64,000 bases of DNA from WJLY01 sp964562405. GTDB taxonomy: Bacteria > Joyebacterota > Joyebacteria > Joyebacterales > Joyebacteraceae. The translations under genes and the position numbers were made by a program. A model generated the notes under the pieces. It worked only from the letters and a program-made list of their open reading frames with translations, searched no databases and was not told where the DNA came from. Location of the stretch: the NCBI GenBank assembly GCA_964562405.1, contig CAZLTC010000001.1, positions 50,225 to 114,224 of the forward strand, in the 5' to 3' direction. How positions within the stretch are numbered: position 1 is the stretch's first letter; each line of letters begins with the position of its first letter. Below are positions 1 to 8,639 of the stretch, piece by piece.

Positions 1-1
1 G

Positions 2-1045
2 ATCATTCTGGAAAAGTCCGTGCTCCGCAGGCTCATCACCGTGGCCGCCGAGATCGCGCAGGAGGCCTACGACACGAGCGGCGAGGCGAGCGACATCCTC
101 GACAGGGCCGAGCACATGATCTTCGAGATCGCGCAGGCCCGCGTTAGGCGCGACTTCGTGCCGATGAGGGAGATCCTCAAGCACAGCTTCGAGGTCATCG
201 AGGAGCTGTACAGACGCAAGGAACACATAACGGGCATACCGTCGGGGTTCGTCGACCTCGACACGATAACCTCGGGCTTCCAGAGGTCCGACCTCGTGAT
301 CATCGCCGGGCGGCCGTCGATGGGCAAGACCGCCTTCGCCCTCAACGTCGCAGCCCACGCGGCCATCCAGAAGGGTCTGGGGACGGCCATCTTCAGTCTC
401 GAGATGTCGCGGGCCCAGCTCGTCCAGCGAATGCTCTGCAGTGAGGCCCGCGTCGATGCGCATCAGCTCAGGACCGGCCACCTGGCCGACAGACACTGGT
501 CGAGCCTGACGACGGCGGCGGGACTGCTCTCCGAGGCGCCAATATGGATCGACGACACGCCGGCCATGACCGTTCTCGAGATGCGCTCAAAGGCGCGGCG
601 TCTCAAGACCGAGGCGGACATTGGAGTGATAATCGTCGACTATCTCCAGCTGATGCATGGGCTGGCGCGCCAGGAAAACAGGCAACAGGAGATCTCGGAG
701 ATCTCGCGGTCGCTGAAGGGCCTCGCGAAGGAGCTGGACGTGCCGGTCATCGCTCTGTCCCAGCTGTCGAGGGCGGTCGAGACGCGAGGCGGCGACAGAC
801 GGCCGATCCTGTCAGACCTTCGTGAATCGGGCGCCATCGAGCAGGACGCGGACGTCGTGGCGTTCATCTACAGACCCGAGGTCTACGACAGGAGCCCCGA
901 GAACATCGGGATCGCCGAGGTCATCATAGGCAAACAGAGGAATGGTCCCACGGGGACGGTCCGTCTCGCGTTTTCTTCCGAGTGCACACGTTTCGACAAC
1001 CTGAGCTCGAGGCCCGACGATGGATTCGATATCGGCGACCTCTAG
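2..1045 (+). CDS. dnaB: Replicative DNA helicase DnaB (5'-truncated)
   Basis: This is the hexameric helicase that unwinds DNA ahead of the replisome and loads DnaG primase. The frame is open from the first bases of the window, so the N-terminal domain and true start lie upstream; about 347 codons of a usual 440-480 are present. The RecA-like domain shows Walker A (GRPSMGKT), Walker B (VIIVDYLQLM) and the H4-type ending with QDADVV and a GKQRNGPTG loop, all typical of DnaB. The 3' end overlaps the mlaE start by 26 nt, so the two are probably co-transcribed. No intein is visible in the part present. Confidence 0.96.
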   Translation: MILEKSVLRRLITVAAEIAQEAYDTSGEASDILDRAEHMIFEIAQARVRRDFVPMREILKHSFEVIEELYRRKEHITGIPSGFVDLDTITSGFQRSDLVIIAGRPSMGKTAFALNVAAHAAIQKGLGTAIFSLEMSRAQLVQRMLCSEARVDAHQLRTGHLADRHWSSLTTAAGLLSEAPIWIDDTPAMTVLEMRSKARRLKTEADIGVIIVDYLQLMHGLARQENRQQEISEISRSLKGLAKELDVPVIALSQLSRAVETRGGDRRPILSDLRESGAIEQDADVVAFIYRPEVYDRSPENIGIAEVIIGKQRNGPTGTVRLAFSSECTRFDNLSSRPDDGFDIGDL

Positions 1046-1838
1046 GGAACAGCGCGGGGGATTCTTCACCGCGCTCGGCGCCGTCACGCTGGAGTTCGTT
1101 CGCGAGACCGGGGCGTCCGGGATGCTCTTCTGGCGCGGACTCGTCGCGCTGCGCATGCTCCCGCGCTCCATGCCGCTCGTGTTCGAGCAGGCACGCCGCA
1201 TCGGCGTCGAGTCGCTGCCGCTCGTGGTCATCACATCGGTCTTCACCGGCGCGGTCACCGCCGTCCAGGCCGCGTACCAGCTCAAGGGCTTCGTGCCCGA
1301 GGCCTACATCGGGACCGCGATATACAAGTCCGTCGTGATCGAATTGGGGCCCGTGTTGACAGCGCTCGTAGTGGGCGGGCGTGTCAGCGCCTCGATAGCC
1401 GCCGAGCTGGGCACGATGCGAGTGACCGAACAGGTCGATGCGCTCGAGGCGATGGCGATCGATCCCGTTCGCTACCTCGCGATGCCGCGCATCATCGCCG
1501 CCCTCATAATGCTCCCCGTGCTCACGATCTTTGCCGACGCTCTTGCCATTGGCGGCGGTTTCGTCATCTCGAACGCGTCGTTGGGAGTGTCTCCGAGCAC
1601 GTTCCTGAACGGTGTCAGGATGTTCTTCTTCGAGGGGGACGTCTTCGGAGGTCTCATCAAGTCGTTCGTCTTCGGAGGGATCATCGCTCTCATGGGCTGC
1701 GCCGCCGGGCTCCGCGCGCGGGGCGGGGCGGTCGGGGTGGGCCAGGCCGCGACGCGCGCCGTAGTCGCCAGCTGTGTGCTGATCCTCATCTCCGACTACG
1801 TGCTGGCCACGCTTCTCTTCAAGGTGATCTTCGGCTAG
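1020..1838 (+). CDS. mlaE: MlaE-family phospholipid transport permease
   Basis: This is the membrane permease of the Mla system, an ABC transporter that moves phospholipids between the inner and outer membranes. The 272-residue protein has the usual length for MlaE and about five hydrophobic segments. It shows the family signature GPVLTALVVGGRVSASIAAELGT-like stretch near residues 110-135, followed by EQVDALEAMAIDP. The ATG start lies inside the 3' end of dnaB. The next gene encodes the cognate ATPase and the one after it the MCE-domain subunit, which makes the assignment firm. Confidence 0.95.
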   Translation: MDSISATSREQRGGFFTALGAVTLEFVRETGASGMLFWRGLVALRMLPRSMPLVFEQARRIGVESLPLVVITSVFTGAVTAVQAAYQLKGFVPEAYIGTAIYKSVVIELGPVLTALVVGGRVSASIAAELGTMRVTEQVDALEAMAIDPVRYLAMPRIIAALIMLPVLTIFADALAIGGGFVISNASLGVSPSTFLNGVRMFFFEGDVFGGLIKSFVFGGIIALMGCAAGLRARGGAVGVGQAATRAVVASCVLILISDYVLATLLFKVIFG

Positions 1839-1846
1839 GAGCGGTG

Positions 1847-2632
1847 ATGATCGGACGTGTCATCGTGGAGACAGTGGGGCTCTGGAAGTCGTTCGGGGAG
1901 AACGAGGTCCTGCGCGGCGTCGACCTGACGCTCAAAGACGGAGAGACCCTGGTCGTCCTGGGGCCCTCCGGTTGCGGCAAGAGCGTGCTCCTGAAACACG
2001 TCATAGGGCTTCTCTCGCCGGACAGGGGTTCCGTGCTGGTCTACGGCAAGGACATCACGCGCCTGCCGAGAAGGGCCCTGGCCGAGGCGCGCAAGTCGTT
2101 CGGGATGGTCTTCCAGGGCGCAGCCCTCTTCGACTCCATGAGCGTCGGCGACAACGTCGGACTTCCGCTCCGCGAGCACAAGGGCATGAAGGGTCCTGAG
2201 CTTGCGGCGCTCGTGGACCAGAAGCTCTCACTGGTGGGTCTCGAGGGGATGGCAGCGCTCATGCCGTCCGAGATCTCCGGCGGCATGAAGAAGCGCGTCG
2301 CTCTGGCGAGGGCGATCGCGCTCGACCCCGACATCATCCTGTACGACGAGCCGACCACCGGGCTCGACCCTGTGATGGCCGAGCAGATAAACGAGCTGAT
2401 ACGTAACACGCAGAGGAAGCTGAACGCTTCGTCCATCGTCGTCACGCACGACCTGCACAGCGCCTGTTTTACGGGAGACCGAGTGGCCTTGATGGACGAG
2501 GGACGCATCGCGTTCGTCGGCACGACCGACGAGCTGACGACGACCGACAATGCGGCGGTAAGGAGCTTCGTGGCCAGGGGTCATCCCGGCACGATCTCCA
2601 ACCCGTCGTGTGGGCTGGACCCGTTCGCGTGA
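1847..2632 (+). CDS. mlaF: MlaF-family phospholipid ABC transporter ATPase
   Basis: ATPase that energises the MlaE permease. It has Walker A (GPSGCGKS), a Q-loop (MVFQGAALFDSM), the MlaF-type signature ISGGMKKRVALARA and Walker B (IILYDEPTTGLDP) followed by an H-loop (VVTHDL). The start is set at ATG 1847 because AGGAG at 1837-1841 sits 5 nt upstream; a GTG at 1844 is only 2 nt from it. The 261-residue length is normal. It lies 8 nt after mlaE in the same operon. Confidence 0.95.
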   Translation: MIGRVIVETVGLWKSFGENEVLRGVDLTLKDGETLVVLGPSGCGKSVLLKHVIGLLSPDRGSVLVYGKDITRLPRRALAEARKSFGMVFQGAALFDSMSVGDNVGLPLREHKGMKGPELAALVDQKLSLVGLEGMAALMPSEISGGMKKRVALARAIALDPDIILYDEPTTGLDPVMAEQINELIRNTQRKLNASSIVVTHDLHSACFTGDRVALMDEGRIAFVGTTDELTTTDNAAVRSFVARGHPGTISNPSCGLDPFA

Positions 2633-2729
2633 AACGCCGGGACGGGGAGTGAATCCTCGGGCGGACTGGGTCGGAGGACCCCTGTCCCGCTGCGGCCGGC
2701 CCACGGGGAGACGATTCGGAGGGCGCCAG

Positions 2730-3593
2730 ATGAGCGAGAGAGGCAACGAACTGAAAGTCGGCGTGACGCTGACGGCGGCCGGCCTCGTGCTGATACTGGG
2801 GATACTATGGCTGGGCGGCGTGAAGCTGGGCAACAACGCGTACGGGTTCAGCGTCGTGTTCCCGGAGGTAGCGGGTCTCGGTGTTGGCGACCGCGTCACC
2901 GTAGCGGGGATAGCCTCAGGTGAGATCCTCGATCTTCAGCTTGTCGAGGGCAAGGTCGTGGCGGACGTGTCACTCAACAGCGAGATCCACGTTCCGGTCG
3001 ACTCGCGCATCAGCGTGTCGACGTACGGCCTCATCGGTGCCAAGGTGATAGCCATCCGACCCGGCGAGAGCGACGAATACATCAAGGCGGGCGACACGGT
3101 CTTCGGGTACTACGACAAGGGGTTGGGCGATGTAGTGGCGGAGATGGGCGAGGCTCTGACGGAGATCCGCAGCGTGCTCGGTGCGGCAGACCGGGCTCTG
3201 TCGGACACCCAGAGCCGCAAGAGGGTCGGGGAGACGCTCGAGAACGCGAGCATCGCCTCCGCGAGTCTCAAGGAGGCCGTCGGCGACTTCCGCGTTACCG
3301 CCGCGAGTCTCAAGGAGTTCGTGGAACAGAACAGGGACGGCGCTTCGGCGACCGTGGACTCGCTCACCGTTGCCTCGGCGAGGTTCGCCCAGCTGACCGT
3401 CGAACTCAAGAATATCTCGGCGTCGCTCGACTCGATCGTCACGAGAGTGGAGAGGGGAGAGGGTTCGCTGGGCAAGGTGATCGGCGACGACACGGCCCAC
3501 GACGAGTTCCTGGCTGCCGTTCGAGAGGTGCGCGAGCTCGTGGCGAAGATCCGCGAGAACCCGAAGAGCTTCGTGAGGTTCTCGATCTTCTAG
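2730..3593 (+). CDS. mlaD: MlaD-family MCE-domain protein
   Basis: Periplasmic lipid-binding subunit of the Mla transporter. Residues about 8-30 form one N-terminal transmembrane anchor and residues about 35-115 an MCE domain with the VTVAGI...G pattern. A long helical C-terminal region rich in Ala, Ser and Leu follows, as in MCE proteins that make a coiled-coil needle. ATG 2730 is chosen because GGAGGG at 2718-2723 is well placed; an upstream in-frame start would add about 40 low-complexity residues overlapping mlaF. It ends the dnaB-mlaEFD unit and faces the convergent SDR gene. Confidence 0.9.
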   Translation: MSERGNELKVGVTLTAAGLVLILGILWLGGVKLGNNAYGFSVVFPEVAGLGVGDRVTVAGIASGEILDLQLVEGKVVADVSLNSEIHVPVDSRISVSTYGLIGAKVIAIRPGESDEYIKAGDTVFGYYDKGLGDVVAEMGEALTEIRSVLGAADRALSDTQSRKRVGETLENASIASASLKEAVGDFRVTAASLKEFVEQNRDGASATVDSLTVASARFAQLTVELKNISASLDSIVTRVERGEGSLGKVIGDDTAHDEFLAAVREVRELVAKIRENPKSFVRFSIF

Positions 3594-3658
3594 TGCGGGG
3601 AACGGCAGCTCTTTCGGTTCGGCTCGTGTCCGGCGTCTGTCCGGCGCGTACGGGCTCT

Positions 3659-4543
3659 TCAGTGCGCCCGCCGATCCCACTCTCCGATCTCCGCGACCTC
3701 ACGCCTCATCCCCTCCTCGAACGGGATGGCGGAGTAGCCCAGGTCGCGCTCGATCTCATCCGTAGGGAACGACTTGTCCTCGTTCAGACGCAGGATCTGC
3801 TCGCCGTGGAGCTGGGGGTTCCTCGTCAGCCTGCGGTAGAGCCTCACCATCGCCAGCGACAGCGGCAGCGGAATATGCACGCGGAGCACTCGTCTGCCGA
3901 GCAGCCTCGCCGTCGTGTCGATGACCTCGTTGTACGTGACAGCGTCGCCTCCAGCGACGTCGTACGCCCTCCCTATGCTCGCGGGATTCTCGATCGCGAG
4001 CACGACTGCCTTCGCGAGATCCTCGACGTGCACGGGCTGCTGCAGATGAGTTCCAGGACCGAAGACCGGTATGACTCGGTGCGACGACAGATAGCGGACC
4101 AGCTTGCACATGTTCCGGTCCTCGTGGGTGCCATAGATCATCGTGGGCCGCAGGACCGTGTGGTCCAGGCCGCTATCGCGCACGACGTTCTCGGCTTCGG
4201 TCTTCCTGGCCTTGCTCCTCGCGTTCAGGTTCGTGAAGATGCTCGTCGTGCCGATAACGACGATGCGACGGACTTCCGCCTCGCGGGCGGCCTTCACGAT
4301 GCCGCGGGCGATGTCGGGCGTGAGCGGTCCGGCGCTCGCGAGGACGTCGTGACCCCGTACCGCGGCCGCCAGCGCGGAGGCGTCTTCGAGCTCGCCCCCG
4401 GCGATCGCCGCGCCCCGGGCCTTGATCTCGCTCGTATCGCTCCCGGCCCTGGCGTAGCACGTGACCACGTGCCCCGCTTCGAGGAGCAGCCTGAGCACCC
4501 TTCTGCCTGTGAATCCGGTCGCTCCCGCCAGCAGCACCTTCAT
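3659..4543 (-). CDS. Atypical SDR: NAD(P)-binding epimerase/dehydrogenase-like protein
   Basis: A 294-residue Rossmann-fold protein of the NAD-dependent epimerase/dehydratase type, close to the atypical NDUFA9-like SDRs. The N-terminus has the glycine motif GATGFTG. RPTMIYG occupies the substrate-side position seen in these proteins, and a QPVHVEDLAKA segment follows. The substrate cannot be read from sequence; quinone- or nucleotide-sugar-related roles are both possible. It is a single gene on the minus strand, convergent with mlaD and divergent from the gene at 4731, with a palindrome at 4584-4600 between them. Confidence 0.8.
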   Translation of the reverse strand: MKVLLAGATGFTGRRVLRLLLEAGHVVTCYARAGSDTSEIKARGAAIAGGELEDASALAAAVRGHDVLASAGPLTPDIARGIVKAAREAEVRRIVVIGTTSIFTNLNARSKARKTEAENVVRDSGLDHTVLRPTMIYGTHEDRNMCKLVRYLSSHRVIPVFGPGTHLQQPVHVEDLAKAVVLAIENPASIGRAYDVAGGDAVTYNEVIDTTARLLGRRVLRVHIPLPLSLAMVRLYRRLTRNPQLHGEQILRLNEDKSFPTDEIERDLGYSAIPFEEGMRREVAEIGEWDRRAH

Positions 4544-4583
4544 GCGACCTCCCGTTTCCGCGTCGCTGGAGAAGGTAGCAGAT

Positions 4584-4600
4584 TGGCGCTCTGAGCGCCA
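4584..4600. promoter_or_regulatory. Perfect 17-bp palindrome between divergent genes (possible operator)
   Basis: TGGCGCTC-T-GAGCGCCA is an 8-1-8 inverted repeat centred in the 187-bp divergent spacer. The odd dyad with a 1-nt centre suits a dimeric repressor better than an RNA loop. A second 8-1-8 palindrome made only of G and C lies at 4649-4665. No regulator gene is adjacent. Confidence 0.4.
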
Positions 4601-4604
4601 GCGC

Positions 4605-4634
4605 TTGTGAGGCGAAGGGCGTCTGTGCTAATGT
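4605..4634 (+). promoter_or_regulatory. Possible sigma-70 promoter for the 4731 gene
   Basis: TTGTGA at 4605-4610 and TAATGT at 4629-4634 are separated by 18 nt. The match is moderate. It lies just after the 4584-4600 palindrome, so a bound repressor would cover the -35 region. Confidence 0.4.
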
Positions 4635-4730
4635 CGTCACGCTTCGGTCCGGCCCCCGGGGCCGGTGCAGTGAGCCCGTGAGCGCCGCCGTACGGGCGAG
4701 ATCCGTCACCCTTCCGCGGAGGAGACAGCG

Positions 4731-6023
4731 TTGCGTCGTGGAGTCGCGGCCGTCATCTGTGCCGTGCTTGTCGCCGTGGCCGCCGCCCTTTTGTTCATCT
4801 GGTGGGCGCCGGCGGAGGAACGGGTCTTCCTGCCGTTCGCCCCGTCCAGAAGCTGCGTGATCGCTGTCACCGACGACACCGACTTCTTCCAGTTCGACAC
4901 GACCGACCCCGTCTACGCGCTCATCGACAGCCTGGGGTTACGGGTCACGAAGACCGTCTGGGCGTTCGATCACCCGGAGCATCCCCCGCGGCGAGCCGGT
5001 CTCACCCTCGACGACCCGGCATACCGCGAGTGGGTCGCGGGAGAGGCGGCTCACGGGCACGAGATAGCCCTGCACTCGGCCACGGCCGGCCACGACGAGC
5101 GCGCCACGACCATAGCGGCGTTCGACACGCTGGAGAGCCTGACCGGAACGCCGGCACGCATAGTCGTGTTCCACAGCACCAACCGCGAGGCGTTCTACTG
5201 GGGGGATCGGAGGCTTCCGAGCCCGCTTCTCCGCTGGGTCTACGCGCGCAGAACGGGCGGGTCCGACTTCGAGGGAGACGAGCCGTCGAGCCCGTTCTAC
5301 TGGGTCGACGTGTCCAGAGACCTCGTGACATACGTCAGGGGATACACGACCGACGAGATCAACACGCTCGCCGTCGACCCTTCCATGCCATACGAGGACC
5401 CGTGGACTCCGGACGCGCCGCTGTGGTGCGCCAGCAGCAACGGTCGATTGGCGGGCGAGTTCGAGAGGCTCCTGGCGGCGAACAACGTCGAGCGTCTGAA
5501 GCGCCAGCAGGGAGTCAGCCTCGTCTACACGCACTTCGCGAGGGGTTTCACTGAGCCGTCGGAGCACGGGAACTCGCGTGTAACGCGGGCGGCGCGCGAG
5601 GCGTTCGTCCGCTGCGGCGCCGATTCCGAGGTCGAGTTCGCGCCCGCGGGAGAGGTCCTCGACCGCCTCCGGGCGGTGCAGTATCTGGAGGATGCGCTCC
5701 GGGCGGCGAAGGGCCGTCAAGGCCGCGCCACCGTGCAGATGCCCCCCAGGCTCATCGGCGTTCTGGACGACATCTCCGTGGTGCCGTCCAGGCTGCCGGC
5801 ATCGTTCGGTCCGGCGTCAGGGGCGTCGCATCAGGGCGCCGCGTCAGCTTCGACCGACGCGAGGGTGGCTCTCCGGGAGTGGCTGCGAGATGTGGGCTGG
5901 GACGTGAAGGCTGGCGACATGACCGTCTTCGATGACACCCGGAAGCTCGGTCTGCGAGAGCGCTACCGAATGGTCCTGCGCTGGCTGTGGATGTCCTTCG
6001 CATCGCCATCGCGCGGATACTAG
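4731..6023 (+). CDS. Membrane-anchored NodB-fold (polysaccharide-deacetylase-like) protein
   Basis: A 430-residue protein with one N-terminal membrane segment (about residues 4-26) and an extracytoplasmic domain. AVTDDTDFF near residue 45 and HEIALHSATAGHDE near residue 105 resemble the metal-binding Asp and His-x4-His motifs of the NodB deacetylase fold, so a carbohydrate deacetylase or related hydrolase is the best guess; the substrate is unknown. The start is TTG 4731, supported by GGAGGAG at 4719-4725. It leads into radA with only 23 nt between stop and start. Confidence 0.6.
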   Translation: MRRGVAAVICAVLVAVAAALLFIWWAPAEERVFLPFAPSRSCVIAVTDDTDFFQFDTTDPVYALIDSLGLRVTKTVWAFDHPEHPPRRAGLTLDDPAYREWVAGEAAHGHEIALHSATAGHDERATTIAAFDTLESLTGTPARIVVFHSTNREAFYWGDRRLPSPLLRWVYARRTGGSDFEGDEPSSPFYWVDVSRDLVTYVRGYTTDEINTLAVDPSMPYEDPWTPDAPLWCASSNGRLAGEFERLLAANNVERLKRQQGVSLVYTHFARGFTEPSEHGNSRVTRAAREAFVRCGADSEVEFAPAGEVLDRLRAVQYLEDALRAAKGRQGRATVQMPPRLIGVLDDISVVPSRLPASFGPASGASHQGAASASTDARVALREWLRDVGWDVKAGDMTVFDDTRKLGLRERYRMVLRWLWMSFASPSRGY

Positions 6024-6046
6024 ACCGAACGAGAGGGCGAGGGGAC

Positions 6047-7450
6047 GTGACGAAGAAGCGCAGTGTCTTCGTGTGCAAGGAGTGCGGGAACGAGTCGCCG
6101 CGCTGGCTGGGGCGGTGCCCCGGGTGCGGGGAGTGGAACACGCTCGAGCAGCAGTCGGTCGCCACCGACGCCGGGCGTCCCGACAGGCCGAAGCAGGAGG
6201 CGGTCAGGCTCTCGGCCATCGAGGTCGATGACGGCGGACGGATGGAGACCGGGCTCTCGGAGCTGGACCGCGTGCTGGGCGGGGGAATCGTGCCGGGGGT
6301 GGTCGTCCTCGTCGGGGGCGATCCCGGCATCGGCAAGTCGACCCTCCTTCTGCAGGCCAGCGATCTGCTCGCGTCGGCCGGCGAGACCGTCCTGTACGCG
6401 AGCGCCGAGGAGTCGAGGTCGCAGATCAAGCTCAGGGCCAGGAGATTGGGGATCGACTCCGAGCGGATCGTCGTGCTGGCCGACACCGATCTCGCGCGTG
6501 TTCTCGACGAGGCGGCGCGCCTCGAACCCGGAGCACTCGTGCTCGACTCGATACAGGCGGTCGCGCACGGGGAGGCGACGGGTTCGGCCGGCAGCGTGTC
6601 TCAGGTGCGGGCGTGCGCGGCGGCGCTCGTCAGGCTGGCCAAGGAGACGGCTCTCCCGGTCTTCATAGTGGGGCACGTCACGAAGCAGGGCTCGATAGCG
6701 GGGCCGAGGATACTGGAGCACATGGTCGACACCGTGCTCTACTTCGAGGGCGACAAACGGCTTCCTTACCGAATACTGCGCGCCGTCAAGAACAGGTTCG
6801 GCTCGACTGACGAGATAGGCGTCTTCGAGATGACGTCGGGCGGGCTGGCGGAGGTCGAGGACCCGTCGGAGCTGTTCGTGACCGAGGGCAGGGGACCCGT
6901 GTCCGGGTCGATGGTCGTCGCGACTGTGGAGGGCACGAGGGCGCTCATGGTGGAAATACAGGCGCTGACCGGTCTCTCCAACTACGCGGTGCCGCAGCGC
7001 TCCAGCTCCGGTGTGGACAGGGGGCGGCTGCCGCTCGTGCTGGCCGTGCTCGAGAGGCGCGGCGGACTGAGCCTGGGCAACAGGGACGTCTTCGTGAACG
7101 TTGCCGGAGGCGTCAGGGTCGACGAGCCCGCGGCCGACCTCGCCATCGCGCTCTCGATAGCCTCCAGCTACTGGGACGTCCCGGTGGACGCACGGACCGC
7201 CGTCTTCGGCGAGATAGGCCTGGGAGGCGAGGTGAGACGCGTGGCGCTTTCCGGCAAGCGCGCGCAGGAGGCCGGCAGGCTGGGCTACAAAAGGGTCGTG
7301 GTGCCCGCGGGCGCCGTGCCGGCCGAGGAGCGCCCACCGGGCATCGAGTTCGTGGAGGTCCGCTCGATCTCGGAGGCCATCGAGGCCGTGCTCGGACGGC
7401 GGTCCGGACGCGCCGGGAGGCGGCAGGCAGAGGAACTGGAGGAGGTGTGA
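6047..7450 (+). CDS. radA: DNA repair protein RadA/Sms
   Basis: A RecA-paralogue ATPase that promotes branch migration in recombinational repair. It has an N-terminal four-cysteine zinc motif (CKECG...CPGCGEW), Walker A (GGDPGIGKST), the RadA motif KNRFGSTDEIG, and a C-terminal Lon-protease-like domain from about residue 270. The 467-residue length is normal. GTG 6047 is chosen because the zinc finger starts 7 residues later and a purine-rich GAGGGGAC precedes it. The gene overlaps or abuts ispDF, within a run of closely packed housekeeping genes. Confidence 0.96.
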   Translation: MTKKRSVFVCKECGNESPRWLGRCPGCGEWNTLEQQSVATDAGRPDRPKQEAVRLSAIEVDDGGRMETGLSELDRVLGGGIVPGVVVLVGGDPGIGKSTLLLQASDLLASAGETVLYASAEESRSQIKLRARRLGIDSERIVVLADTDLARVLDEAARLEPGALVLDSIQAVAHGEATGSAGSVSQVRACAAALVRLAKETALPVFIVGHVTKQGSIAGPRILEHMVDTVLYFEGDKRLPYRILRAVKNRFGSTDEIGVFEMTSGGLAEVEDPSELFVTEGRGPVSGSMVVATVEGTRALMVEIQALTGLSNYAVPQRSSSGVDRGRLPLVLAVLERRGGLSLGNRDVFVNVAGGVRVDEPAADLAIALSIASSYWDVPVDARTAVFGEIGLGGEVRRVALSGKRAQEAGRLGYKRVVVPAGAVPAEERPPGIEFVEVRSISEAIEAVLGRRSGRAGRRQAEELEEV

Positions 7451-7452
7451 AC

Positions 7453-8634
7453 GTGGCGCGCGTCGGTGCGGTCGTCGTGGCCGCGGGTTCGTCCACGAGG
7501 GCCGGAGAGGGAACGCCGAAGCAGTTCCGCATGCTCGGAGCGAAGCCCATGTTCGTCGCCGCCGTCGAGCCGCTGCTCGGGGAGTGCGACGAGATCGTCG
7601 TGGTCGTGCCGGGCGGGTCGGAGAAGCGCGCGGCCTCGATGCTCCGCGCCGCCGGGCTGCCGGACGCGGGCGTCCGGTTCGTGGCCGGCGGCGAGCGAAG
7701 GCACGACTCCGTGGGGCGAGGCCTCGACGCGCTCTCGCCGGACGTTGAGATCGTGATCGTCCACGATGCGGCGAGGCCGTTCGCCAGCGCCGGGCTGGTG
7801 GCACGCGTGGTCGCCGCGGCCGCGGAGCACGGGGCGGCCATACCGGTGATTCCGGTGACGGACAGCGTGAAGCGCGTGGACGCCGGGGCGGTCGTCGCAT
7901 CGCTCGACCGCTCTGTCCTCTGGCTATCGCAGACGCCGCAGGGTTTCAGGCGAGAGGTCCTCGAGCACGCGCGGGAGCTGTGCGTTGACGCAGAAGTGAC
8001 CGATGACGCGCAATGCGTCGAGATGTCGGGCCATCCGGTTGCCGTTGTCGAGGGCGAGCCGGGGAACGTGAAGCTGACGCACGCCTCCGACCTCGAGGTC
8101 GCCGGCCTGCGGGTCGGTCGGGCGACCGGGCTCGACCGGCCGGCTCGTGTCGGCATCGGGAGCGACCTTCACAGGCTGGTTGCCGGAAGGAAACTCGTGC
8201 TGTGCGGTGTCGAGATACCGTTCGACAAGGGACTGGACGGCTGGTCCGACGCCGACGTGGCCACGCACGCCGTGATGGACGCGCTCCTGGGGGCCGTTGC
8301 CGAGAGGGACATCGGGCACCACTTCCCGCCGGGCGACGAGGAGCACAGGGACGCGTCGAGCATCGGGCTGCTCCGTAAGGTCGTGAAGCTGCTGCGCTCG
8401 AGGGGCTACACTCCATCGAGCATCGACGTCACGATCGTCGCCGAGGCGCCAAGACTGTCGCTCTTCGTCGAAGACATGAGGCGCGCGCTCGCCGATGCGA
8501 CCGGCCTGGCGCTGCGCGAGGTTTCCGTCAAGGCCACCACCACCGAGGGCACGGGCGCCGAGGGCGCGGGCGAGGCCATCTCCGCGAGCGCCGTGGCGGT
8601 CGTCAGGCCCACAGGGTACGCCGAGGGGGAGTAG
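7453..8634 (+). CDS. ispDF: Bifunctional IspD-IspF enzyme of the MEP isoprenoid pathway
   Basis: One chain for two non-consecutive steps: IspD (CTP + MEP to CDP-ME) at residues about 1-225 and IspF (cyclisation to MEcPP) from about 235 onward. IspD shows VVAAGSSTR and PKQF; IspF shows the metal motif SDLH (Asp238, His240) and His272. The residue equivalent to E. coli IspF His34, in the usual HSDADV motif, is Trp264 here (GWSDADV). GTG 7453 is preferred over GTG 7447 because GGAGGAGG at 7438-7445 is better spaced. Such fusions are known in Alphaproteobacteria and Campylobacterota. It follows radA immediately. Confidence 0.93.
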   Translation: MARVGAVVVAAGSSTRAGEGTPKQFRMLGAKPMFVAAVEPLLGECDEIVVVVPGGSEKRAASMLRAAGLPDAGVRFVAGGERRHDSVGRGLDALSPDVEIVIVHDAARPFASAGLVARVVAAAAEHGAAIPVIPVTDSVKRVDAGAVVASLDRSVLWLSQTPQGFRREVLEHARELCVDAEVTDDAQCVEMSGHPVAVVEGEPGNVKLTHASDLEVAGLRVGRATGLDRPARVGIGSDLHRLVAGRKLVLCGVEIPFDKGLDGWSDADVATHAVMDALLGAVAERDIGHHFPPGDEEHRDASSIGLLRKVVKLLRSRGYTPSSIDVTIVAEAPRLSLFVEDMRRALADATGLALREVSVKATTTEGTGAEGAGEAISASAVAVVRPTGYAEGE

Positions 8635-8639
8635 GTCCG

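Noticed and set aside
6020..7900. Long minus-strand open frame opposite radA and ispDF
   Set aside because: It is antisense to two well-supported genes, is Arg/Pro/His-rich, and has no domain; long antisense frames are expected at this G+C.
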